From Limonium bicolor (taxonomy: Eukaryota; Streptophyta; Magnoliopsida; Caryophyllales; Plumbaginaceae): a stretch of DNA of 64,000 nt. The notes below the pieces were generated by a model, which was not told where the DNA came from, searched no databases, and saw only the letters and a program-made list of their open reading frames with translations. The translations under genes and the position numbers were made by a program. Each line of letters starts with the position of its first letter. The stretch's first letter is position 1. The stretch is from the NCBI GenBank assembly GCA_023374045.1, contig CM041779.1, positions 269,586,131 through 269,650,130 of the forward strand. The letters run 5' to 3'. Shown one piece after another: positions 21,623 to 31,320 of the stretch.

Positions 21623-23386
21623 CACTAGTAGAAAAAACATTATATACCACGGTTATTTTGCTTATATACCACGGTTAAAAACCGTGGTATTTGCGGCCGT
21701 CGTAAATGCCAAAATATTATATACCACGGTTCAAAACCGTGGTTTTAAATGAAGATAAAAACCACGGTTCTATAAACCGTCATTTATAGTGAGTAATATA
21801 TGACGGTTATTCTAAAAAACCGTGGTATATAATGTAAAAAAAAACACGGTTATAAACCACGGTTTGTAGGGCAACCGTCATTTATAGTACATGCCGGAGA
21901 GAATAAACCACGGTTTTTGGGGAACCGTGGTATATAACCGTCACGCCGGAGAGAATAAACCACGGTTATTCTAAAAACCGTGGTATATAAGGTGAAAAAA
22001 ACAACGAATAAACCACGGTTATACATGAAACCGTGGTTTATAGTCCATGAATTTTTCAAATCTTCGCCTTCAATCTGGAAATCTCAACAGAGCGCATATA
22101 CAAGACAATGAACATGCCAGATTATGTATGTTCCTTGTTTGCGAATTAAGGTTGCGAAATCGTGAGTGAAGAATGGAGGCGCAGTATGCTCCTTGTTCGC
22201 CGGTGGGTTCCAAAATTACTGTGAGGTTGAAGAAAATGGATGCGGCGTAGAGCATGTTCGTTGTTCGCCGGCTGGGGTTGCAAAAATTACAATGAGTGAA
22301 CATGAGGATGAGACGCAGAGCACGTTCCTTGTTCGCCAGTGTGGGTTGCAAAAATTACCATGAAAACAAGATAATGAGAGAGGTAGGAGCATGTTTCTTG
22401 TTCGCTAGTATGGGTAGCAAATTTACAGTGCGGTTGATATGGCATAGAGCATGTTCCTTATTCACTAGTATGGTTTGCGAAATTACCGGGAGGTTGAAGA
22501 GATGGCGTAGAGCATGTTCCATGTTCGCCGGCGTGGGTTGTGAAAATTACCGGGAGGTGAAGAGAATGAGGAAGAGGCGCGTTCAATCCTTGTTCGCCAG
22601 TGTGGGTTGCAATTACAGTAAGAGAAATATATAAGAGAACAAGAGAGCCGCGTTAATTTGGGCCGAAAATTAAAATTCCCGCTCAGACTATACCACGGTT
22701 CTCCAAAAACCGTGGTTTATTCTCTCAAGAGTGACGGTTATATACCACGGTTCTTTAAAAACCGTGGTTTATTCTCTCCGGTGTGACGGTTATATACCAC
22801 GGTTCTATAAAAACCGTGGTATATAGTCTGAGCGGGAATTTTAATTTTCGGCCCAAATTAACGCGGCTCTCTTTGTTTACTTATAAACCACGGTTTGTAG
22901 GGCAACCGTCATTTATAGTACATTCCGAAGAGAAGAGCCGCGTTAATTTGGGCCAAAAATTAAAATTCCCGCTCAGAGTATATACCACGGTTCTCCAAAA
23001 ACCGTGGTTTATTCTCTCCGGTGTGACGGTTATATACCACGGTTCTTAAAGAACCGTGGTTTATTCTCTCCGGCGTGACGGTTATATACCACGGTTCTCC
23101 AAAAAACCGTGGTTTATTCTCTCCGGCGTGACGGTTATATACCACGGTTCTCCAAAAACCGTGGTTTTATTCTCTCCGGCATGTACTATAAATGACGGTT
23201 GCCCTACAAACCGTGGTTTATAAATAAACTATATACCACGGTTCTCCAAAAACCGTGGTTTATTCTCTCCGGCGTGTACTATAAATGACGGTTCCCCTAG
23301 AAACCGTGGTTTATAAACTTTAAACCACGGTTTTTCATTTAACCGTGGTTTAAGTGTCGTCATTTAAAATGTTTTTTCTACTAGTG
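21623..23386. mobile_element. Non-autonomous CACTA element (1764 bp)
   Basis: Termini CACTAGTAGAAAAAAC and GTTTTTTCTACTAGTG, 3-bp duplication AGT (21620-21622 and 23387-23389). Subterminal regions are packed with ACCACGGTT/AACCGTGGT motifs in both orientations, the expected transposase binding sites. No transposase gene. The empty site is visible in the 3' LTR near 35031 (ATACTAGTTTTAG). The block near 22643-22690 (GAGAGCCGCGTTAATTTGGG) recurs inverted at 22823-22876 and direct again at 22933-22985, so the right half was internally rearranged. Confidence 0.95.
22120..22625. repeat. Degenerate 60-70 bp tandem repeats in the CACTA core
   Basis: Repeated blocks of the form GAGCATGTTCCTTGTTCGCC...GGTTGCAAAATTACCGTGAGG occur about eight times with indels. 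The same unit fills the core of the second CACTA copy (60930-61360). Open frames across it on both strands are repeat artefacts. Confidence 0.75.
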
Positions 23387-25182
23387 AGTTTTACAATTTC
23401 CGAAAATTAATATGGGTATTTAGTAAATTATAAAGGTTATATGGTTATTTGGTAATTTGTAAAAGTTGTTGGGTACAAAATATAAATACCAAACTAGTAT
23501 GGTTGGTTTTGTAATTTAATAAAGAAAGGAATTAAGACTATGTATTATGATACATTATGGAGTATAATATAAGGTTTATAAAATAATTGTGGTTATAATA
23601 AAAATAACCAAAGGATATTGATATATGGACTAAGTGAAAATAATTATGAATATATGATTTATGAAATAAAGATATACGGTACAATGGAAATTCATTATCA
23701 CATGTGAATACTACATAAAATAACGAACTGATGAACTACCTAGAACCACTGTTAAATAACAGGGGGAAATAAAGAACATACAGAGTTAGTATACTACGAG
23801 TATAAACTCTACAGTGACAGTACTGTAATATTTAGTGAATAGTTGTATTAATGTTACCCGGTATTGCTTGTATATATAACAGCGTTCGGGAAGGAATTAC
23901 TGAACGTGAATTTGTCAAGCTAGCAGTTATCACGGTGAACGGTATGTTAATTGTGTGGTCTGAATGTCCTAAGGATTTTCCTAAGGTCCAGACGTGTGTG
24001 TTTAATTGTTAAGAGCGATATTTGTGATTTATGTATATTGTATACTGTATTGCTCGGCACCACTGCGTTTTATTTTACACGAACGTCTTATGACTGGAAG
24101 TTTATACATCTAAACTGGAACAAGACTAACTGACCTTTAGGTATTATTGAACCTAACTGATGGTCAACTGTTATAATGTTAACTCAAGGATTGGTTATTG
24201 TATCACTGACTAAAGGGCTAATTTATAAAGAGAGGAATCCAGACTGTTTTGACTTTCTGGTTGCGCATCGTGATCACTACGAAGACTTCAATGGGGAGTC
24301 ACTCAAGGGAATCCATTGTCCACATTCGACGATGGCGGAGGGCACTACCGTTGGTGCACAGGTTCGACCGGATCGGTCAATATATTATCCAGGGCCATAA
24401 GGTCAGCTGGTAACGGTTCCTTTGGAACCCAGGGGACATACTGTCCATCGATAAGTTTTTAAGGGTTGTCTTAACATGACGCCCGAGGTGGAAGTTAATT
24501 GGAAAAGGTTAAGTGATTGGTTTAAAGGATAAGGGCCAGGTGGCCAACTAACAAGTACAGTTAATTAATACGCGTATCTTGTTTGGTTATTGTTATGGAT
24601 TATTGGTGATTGATTATCTGGTTCTTGTTACTATTATGTGATGAGATTTGCAGGTGAACTGTTATGTGTTTGTTTAGCATTTACAGTTATTACTGTTATT
24701 ATTGTAAACCGGTATTTCATGTAAAGAGTCTAATATCAAGATGGCTAAAATGACTTAAGGAATCTAGATGACTTAGGACTACATTTAGCATACCAGCATT
24801 TCGATTGCTGAGGCCTTCAGTGGGCAAAACATTTCAGGTTACTGAAGACTCAAGCCGGAGTGCGGGGCACAGGGTAGCTGATGTGTTTTAATAAACACTC
24901 TGTAGTTTTATTTATGTTTTGTATTAAGGAGATTGTTGTATTCAGTTAGTTGCTCATTTAGCTTGGATTTGGTTTGTAATAATTAGAGTGCTCAGTATCT
25001 GTTCATCACAGCGTGAGGAGTTGAGATTGTTGGAAGGAGTAAGGATGCCTTGTTACTCACAAGGGTGAGTAACGGCGTGTAACACCAAGGTAGATAGTTT
25101 TATTTTCCGCTGCGAATTGTTATTTATTATACTACGACTTGCGACGTTATTACAGGTTTAGGAATATGGGTGTTATAAAAAG

Positions 25183-25194
25183 TGGTATCAGAGC
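25183..25194 (+). other. Primer binding site of element 2
   Basis: TGGTATCAGAGC, five bases after the LTR end, followed by the same GTAGTTACGCTCTGAT as in element 1. Confidence 0.92.
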
Positions 25195-25397
25195 GTAGTT
25201 ACGCTCTGATGAAGGATACTGAGTCAAGAACATGAGCATAGGAATATTGGGAAACGGGAAACGTCTGTGAGGATTCGTGACCTAGAAATTCTAGGGATAT
25301 CTTTACTTACTAAGTAGTTTGTTTTCTTACATGTTTGTGATTGTGTATGTAAAACGGTGTAGCAACCGAGTAGAAATAATAGGATACTATCTTATAG

Positions 25398-26609
25398 ATG
25401 TCGACAAGAGGAAGACCACGTGGAGGCAGCTGTGGACGCGGTGGCGAGACACCGGCAGATGTTCCAGAAGTACCAGGCCTAGCAGCGGCCATGGCAGCCT
25501 TCACGCAGCAGCTAGGAGCTCAACTTACCGGAGCCATACCCCACCCGCCGCAGCCCAGAGAAACCAACCGGTTGAAGAGCGTTGCAGACGCCAGAGTACC
25601 AACGTATTCAGGGGAACCGGACCCCGCCGCACTGGAGAAATTCATAGTGGAGCACCAGAAGGCGTTCAAGGCTGTCAGAGTTCCAGAAGACCAGAAGGTC
25701 GACATCACCGCGTACAACCTGAAGGACGCAGCTGACATTTGGTGGCGGTCTGTGGAGGGCCACCATAAAGCTACACCGGACTTTAGATGGACAGCGTTTG
25801 TAGAAGTGTTACGGGAGAAGTACTACCCCGAACACTTGAAGCAGAGGAAGCGACAAGAGTTCGAGACCTTAATCTGGGTGAGTCAAACAGTTGACCAGTA
25901 CTACGCACGATTTATTAGTCTGCTAGACTACATTCCAGGGGTCGACTACTCCGACACCGTCAAGATTCAGAAATTTAGGGGAGGTCTACAATTTTGCATC
26001 CAGGGCGCCATGGGAGCGATACGTTTCACTACAATCCAAGAATGCTACGAAGCCGCATCAGCAACCGAGTTAATGCTTCAATCCAGGGAAGAGGCCCAAG
26101 GGAAGAAAAAGAAGAATACTGAAGGAGAAGATGGGGGAGCAACCTCTGGCGGTTACTACAAGAAGGGGAAGAGATTCTTTGATAAGAAGAAGGGGCGGAA
26201 GGATTTCCATGGTCAGAAGACGAATGAGCAGGTCCCTCGTCTGACCGGCCCAGCCATTGATGCACAGCCACTAAGATCAGCACCACCTAGGGGCAATAAG
26301 CCAACCCAGCGCCACTACTATTGTAAGCGTTGTGGAAATGATCACCCAGGCGTAGACTGCACAGGCAGGAAAGTGGAATGTTGTTACTGCAAGAAAGAAG
26401 GTCACAGGGAGTATGAATGTTTTTCCAACCCAGGGAGCCGAGTATACAAGGGATCTAGAGGTTCACAGAGAACACCAACTATTGAGGCGGGCAGACCAAG
26501 AGGAGGCCAGGCGCCGCAGAACAACACCTACACTAGAGGACCGGCAGGACAGCCATCCTCATCCGGGAGTCAAAAGGGAAAGGAGATAGTTCCAGGAAGA
26601 AACACCTAG
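25398..26609 (+). CDS. gag: Gag of element 2, intact 403-residue frame
   Basis: Capsid/nucleocapsid protein. Starts at ATG 25398, an R/G-rich start homologous to that of element 1. The core at about residues 60-200 has IWWRSV and KYYPEH. It is continuous across the sites of introns 1 and 2 of element 1. A lysine-rich linker follows (about 235-275). Two CCHC knuckles are at residues 309-321 (CKRCGNDHPGVDC) and 328-341 (CCYCKKEGHREYEC). TAG 26607-26609 ends the frame, but the same frame is open again from 26610 to a GT donor at 26659, so the ancestral protein was probably longer. An uninterrupted gag in an element without pol suggests the element was mobilised by others. Confidence 0.93.
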   Translation: MSTRGRPRGGSCGRGGETPADVPEVPGLAAAMAAFTQQLGAQLTGAIPHPPQPRETNRLKSVADARVPTYSGEPDPAALEKFIVEHQKAFKAVRVPEDQKVDITAYNLKDAADIWWRSVEGHHKATPDFRWTAFVEVLREKYYPEHLKQRKRQEFETLIWVSQTVDQYYARFISLLDYIPGVDYSDTVKIQKFRGGLQFCIQGAMGAIRFTTIQECYEAASATELMLQSREEAQGKKKKNTEGEDGGATSGGYYKKGKRFFDKKKGRKDFHGQKTNEQVPRLTGPAIDAQPLRSAPPRGNKPTQRHYYCKRCGNDHPGVDCTGRKVECCYCKKEGHREYECFSNPGSRVYKGSRGSQRTPTIEAGRPRGGQAPQNNTYTRGPAGQPSSSGSQKGKEIVPGRNT

Positions 26610-26658
26610 TACACAGTGGGAACTTCAGGCGCTGAGGCTAGCGCTCAGCGCAAAACCG

Positions 26659-26791
26659 GTAAGCCTAGAACTTAAATCAAATGCATGATGCATGAATGTG
26701 TGTTTATAATTACCAGTCGATGAGACTTGTATGTGTTAGTAAGTATCAAAAATTTAGAGAGACCTAACTTAGGTAACCTCTCACCTAATAG
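26659..26791 (+). other. Putative intron between gag and AlkB (133 bp)
   Basis: Donor CCG|GTAAGCC, acceptor CACCTAATAG|GTTAC. Splicing joins the gag frame (phase 1) to the AlkB frame starting GYFD at 26792 with no shift. Retention gives TAA soon after the donor. Element 1 has a 132-bp intron at the matching place, and 33 residues before the shared RPGM motif align without gaps. Confidence 0.68.
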
Positions 26792-27469
26792 GTTACTTCG
26801 ACACTTTTTTTCCCTTACTTATGAGACCGAGGTCACCTGAGCCTATGAGCGAAGGTCGGGAATATCCAGAGGCAAAATGCCAAGTACTTCGACCCGGCAT
26901 GATCTTACTTAAGTAATATTTAACTCTAGATGAGCAAATAACTATGGAATGAATGTAGAACATTGGGAATAGGCCTTGGAGGATTTTACACTCCAGGATA
27001 TGGTAGTGGATCAAACTTAAATTATATATGATGTGTATGGGTAAGGATTGGGATCCACAAACTAGGTCGTATTAAGTAGTTAAGAAAAATAGATGGAACA
27101 CGAGTTCCTAGGATACCCGATATTTTTCAAGTTTTAGTGACAGAAGCGGTCAAAATTGCACAACAATTAGAAACCAACCACATACCGGACATTGAAGCCG
27201 ACGTTTGAATTGTGAACTTCTATGAGGAAGGAGGGAAGCTTGGATTACACCAGGACCGAGACGAGACATCTGAGTCAATTACCAAAGGGATACCAGTTGT
27301 ATCATTCTCCATAGGAGATGATGCTGAATTTTTATACGGTGATCAGAAGAGGACGGATAAGGCGAACAAGATTATTTTGAAGTCTAGAGAAGCGTTGATA
27401 TTTGGTGGAGAATCCAGATTAGTGTACCATGGGATTAAGAGTATTAAACCGAATACAAACCGAGATTAG
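26792..27469 (+). pseudogene. AlkB-like dioxygenase domain of element 2, partly decayed
   Basis: Homologous to the domain in element 1: over the 35 codons from 27212, 27 residues agree with 10721-10825. N-terminal part: CQVLRPGM near 26890, TAA 26914-26916, more stops, then GGFYTPGY in a shifted frame near 26975. From 27089 the frame is open except TGA 27206-27208, where element 1 has Cys. Metal ligands are intact: His CAC 27248, Asp GAC 27254 (GLHQDRDE), distal His CAT 27428 (VYHGIK). It stops at 27467-27469, before the C-terminal FRQY with its 2OG-binding Arg, so it is probably inactive now. Same placement after gag as in element 1. Confidence 0.87.
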
Positions 27470-30236
27470 CCTTGGGATAAAGGGTGTGAGATAGTACCGT
27501 GAGGAATAATAAGTTGGTTTTTGCTTGGACCGTCGAAGGGCGTTATCAACTGTCCAAACTTATAGTAACTACAAATTATGACCTGCCTAAATGACGAGCA
27601 GATGTCATGAAATGGAATATATTAATTAATATAAAACACTTAAGACTACATGAATTGTCAAAAGGGTTGGTTGAAGAGCAAACACTGAATTTTATGGGAT
27701 ACCCAGGCACCGAGCTTACCGCCCAGTGCGGGACTGGAAAATCTTACAAATCCTTATTAACTTCGCGAGAAGATAGTGTGAAACCTTGAAATATGACAAT
27801 AAAGAAATAGAATCTCAAAATATATAAATAAAAATCCATCATGGATAAGCACGGGTTTTAAATACCTGAGCAAATACCACGGGTCTCAGCTAGTATCAAT
27901 ATAGTGACAGTGCTGGACTCCTAATTAATAAAGGGAAGCGAACAAACTTTGAATCTATATTTTCTGAAGTCGGGAGAACTACCTAATTAGCAATACAAAA
28001 TGCTATATATATATATAATTTGGAGGTTGTAAACCTAAAATGTTGAGGAGTATTGATACATTTCAGAGGGCTAAGTATCATTAAATATACCTACCCTATT
28101 TTGAGGCTCATGTCCTACACTATCATTATGGTTCTGAACGAGCATATGTCTTCTATGACAGCTCAATTTATGAATGCGAATAAAGAGCGCAAGAAATCAA
28201 ATAAGGTTAATCCCCTATGTAATATAAATTTTAATATAAACATGGTAACGAATAACTCTCCTGACACTTACAATAGAGGTAGTATAAGTTATATCAAGAG
28301 TTGAATTAATATATACCCTAAAAGTGAGTGGAAGTTAAATTTAAAAGTAGGAAAACATACCCCTTGGCTTGTAACAATTGTTTTATACGTAAATCTTCCT
28401 AACGTTATATACTAATCCCTGTGATTCTCGATCCTCTATTTGATACACCTAATCGACCTATTTTTGGAAGCCATTGAGCTTGTGGATTAACCACGTTTCT
28501 AAGAGATAAAAACAAACAATAAGCTTTGATTGTCCTGTTACCAAACCGTAGGATTCAAACTGGAAACCCTTAGTTTGAGATGGTACTAATATTAAGAGAT
28601 ACTTAACCTAGGCTGAACATATGGTTCACCTGATTCATGGAGTTTAAATGGAATAATAAAAAGCCAAGCTTTAAGGTGGAGGAAATAATACTTTATGGAA
28701 CTGTAATTGTTGATCGAGTTATGAAAACTTTTCCTTAGAGTCTAACTGTGACTGTCTTTGTTCTATGTAATGATAACTAAATGTAGGCAATAATCAAACC
28801 CTGGTGAGTTAAATACTTGATGAGCCTCTTTAAGAGAAGAGGGTATTCTAAGGTATCCTAGTCCATAACTGAATTTATTACTTGTATGATGGATTTAAGA
28901 GTTAAAATGATTGATGGATATAATTATTAGACAGTATGTGCCTAGATGTTTAAATAAGAATTTACCGTTTATGCCAAGAGGAAAAACTGGCTTCCCCGCT
29001 TGATGATTTGACCAAAGGAATATGGTTCCGGGGATTTGGTAATACACTAGATTCGAGTATAGATTATAACAGATATTGGATTAGTTGTATAGTGGTCAAG
29101 AGAAAACGTAGTACTCACCACGTAACAAAGTTTGATAAGATAAAATTTGGAAAATGACAATTATGTGATTGTTTGATATTTGACGTGGGAGGTCGAACTT
29201 GATCCTGGTCAGATCAGGGAAAACCAAACACAAAATGGAGTGGAAGGATAGTTCAACATTGACGCTGACCCCATCAGGGTTGAATGATTCCTGAGACTCC
29301 CTACAAGTGGTCACAAATCTCTATGATAAGTAAATATTTATTCTTAATTTTAATATAAAATTTGATTAATGAAGTATATGGGTTGTAGAAAGTGAAAGTT
29401 AAGAATTAAGCTGTCCAGGTTATCCTGAAGAGATTAAATAGCTAACACGACTTCAGGTATGTCGTAAAAATAGTCAACTGTGAAGGGAATAATAACTGTT
29501 ATTATACATGAGCCATATTAATAAGTTAAAAATGAGATTAAGAGACATTTACCTATAATAAAAGCATTCTCAAGCTACCTTCTAAGTTATGGTCGTATTG
29601 CCATCTGGAGGGAAAGATCGACTCTCATGTCTTTCTTTATAAATTCAAACCCAATATATTAAATGGGAACCTACCTATAAGCATGGTAGAATATAAAGAG
29701 TAGAAATATTATACTAATACTCACATGAGTTGATTCACAACCGCAAGAACATGTTCAATTGAGAGGAAATTGTACCTTGTTAGAAACCTTAGCAGGAACC
29801 CTACTGTGGTATACCTGATGAACAGACGATAGTAATCGTGTATGTACTACCGACAAATGGTGAATCAATAATATCAAGAAATCTTTCTATATTATACATA
29901 AGATGCACGGCTAGACCATAACTCACACTTTACATTAAAAATGAAAACCGTATATGGTGACAGTAAACTCAAATACCAGAATCACAAGATGATGACCTGA
30001 AGATCAAAGAGAGGGATTTTAAGTATGCCCCAATATTAATACAAAATCCGAGCGCCGACGATTACAACTACAAGAGGCGATTAATGGAAGTGTGTTACAC
30101 ACGATAGTTTAAACAAGCCATGAGATAATATCGGCAACGTACAAGATGGTAGATCACCTTCACCCATACATACGGGATTCAAATATAAAAACATACTAAT
30201 GCACTATGGAACATGTCAGAGAAAGCATAGATTCTT
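27470..30236 (+). other. Non-coding filler replacing protease to integrase core
   Basis: About 2.8 kb of AT-rich sequence where element 1 has protease, RT, RNase H and integrase core. I recognise no motif of these enzymes on either strand; the open frames of 60-83 codons (for example 28053-28304) resemble nothing known to me. Pol homology resumes sharply at about 30237 with [10 protein letters not shown], so a deletion or replacement is likely. Confidence 0.6.
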
Positions 30237-30679
30237 GGGTAGGAGAGACCTCGAGTTCGCAGTAGGCGATCGAGTCTTCCTTAGAGTTTCACTTATGAAG
30301 GGAGTTTTTAGATTTGGGCAGAAGGGCAAGCTTAGCCCGAAGTATGTAGGACCGTACCTTATTACGGAGCGAGTGGGCCCATTAGCCTACAGATTAGATT
30401 TACCTGTTGAGCTTGGGAAAGTGCACAATGTGTTTCACATTCTCAACTAAAGCAGTATGTGCCGCACCCGTCACATATCTTAGAGTCGAGACACTCAAGC
30501 TAGATCCTACACTTAGAAATGAGGAGACCCCAGTTCGCATTTTAGACTCCAAGACTAGGGAGAGCAGAAACAAGACCATTAGAATGGTCAAGGTTCTATG
30601 GACAAACTACGGCATTGAGGAGGCGACATGGGAGTTAGAAGACTCCATGTGAGACAAGTATCCAGCACTTTTCTCTTAG
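30237..30679 (+). pseudogene. Integrase C-terminus and chromodomain remnant (element 2)
   Basis: 30237-30450 reads the integrase C-terminal GPY-type module ([16 protein letters not shown]). A one-base shift near 30440 changes frame. 30452-30652 reads the chromodomain-like tail ([20 protein letters not shown]), with TGA at 30650-30652, and the frame then reaches TAG 30677-30679. It is close to the tail of element 1. Without RT and the integrase core it cannot act as an enzyme; it may persist because it lies near plus-strand priming signals. Confidence 0.88.
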
Positions 30680-30718
30680 TTTTGTGTATACTTGTGGAGG
30701 GTACGTGGGCGTAACCCT

Positions 30719-30732
30719 TTTTAAGGGGGGTA
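30719..30732 (+). repeat. Upstream polypurine-tract copy in element 2
   Basis: TTTTAAGGGGGGTA lies 40 bp after the end of the pol remnant and again next to the 3' LTR. Same layout as 14589-14604 in element 1. 30733-31303 holds only short low-complexity repeats (ATGGTTATGG..GTGTTCTATGTAACACTTG around 30825-30920). Confidence 0.75.
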
Positions 30733-31303
30733 TAGCACCACATGCGACTTACATATCTGCAGTCTATACTGGTTTTGTATTGGTTGTTTGTGTTTGATTG
30801 TTGCGCATGTGTGCAATTGGTTGAATGGTTATGGATGTGTCCTATGTGATACTTGAATGGTTATGGTTGTGTTCTATGTAACACTTGGTATGGATGTGTT
30901 CTATGTAACACTTGGATGGTTAATAAAAGTACACTTATTTACCTTACAGTATATTCATTCCTACTGCAATCACACAAGAGATTTACTGCCAAGGGTTTAC
31001 GCCTCTGCACTCTGTAGGATTGAGTGTTTTGGTATTGCACTTGTGCAGTAATGACCTAGTGGGATAGCTAGGAAGTTGGGACACTTATTTACTTTACAGT
31101 ATTTATCAAGTTACTTATGCTATGATTACATTGATTATCATGAGTAATAATATGTGTGTATGAATTGCATACACATGGATTACAGATGGACTGTAGAGAT
31201 GTCGATATAGACACCCAGGAATGATAAGTATACAGGGAATAGATATGAGGAACTTGATTCCATTGGATATGTAAGTAGAAGTTATGACTTTGGGACGAAG
31301 TCC

Positions 31304-31319
31304 TTTTAAGGGGGGTAGA
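31304..31319 (+). other. Polypurine tract of element 2
   Basis: TTTTAAGGGGGGTAGA, ending one base before the 3' LTR start at 31321. Confidence 0.85.
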
Positions 31320-31320
31320 C

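Larger units (their letters stand above)
19776..25177 (+). repeat. 5' LTR of element 2 (truncated, with two insertions)
   Basis: Matches 33432-36822 of the 3' LTR. After subtracting the Stowaway (20725-20962) and CACTA (21623-23386) insertions with their duplications, 3395 bp remain against 3391 bp in the 3' copy. It ends TGTTATA where the 3' copy ends TGTTACA. A 60-codon open frame at 23951-24133 also occurs in the 3' LTR (35595-35777); I see no sign that it is a gene. Confidence 0.9.

Noticed and set aside
22070..23145. Several 60-112 codon ORFs inside the CACTA element
   Set aside because: They run across tandem repeats and ACCACGGTT motifs on both strands; no transposase motif.
23951..24133. 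60-codon ORF repeated at 35595-35777
   Set aside because: Conserved only because the two LTRs are recent copies; no start context, domain or homologue recognisable.
27607..28304. ORFs of 60-83 codons in the filler of element 2
   Set aside because: AT-rich, no motifs, frequent stops around them, and no counterpart in element 1.
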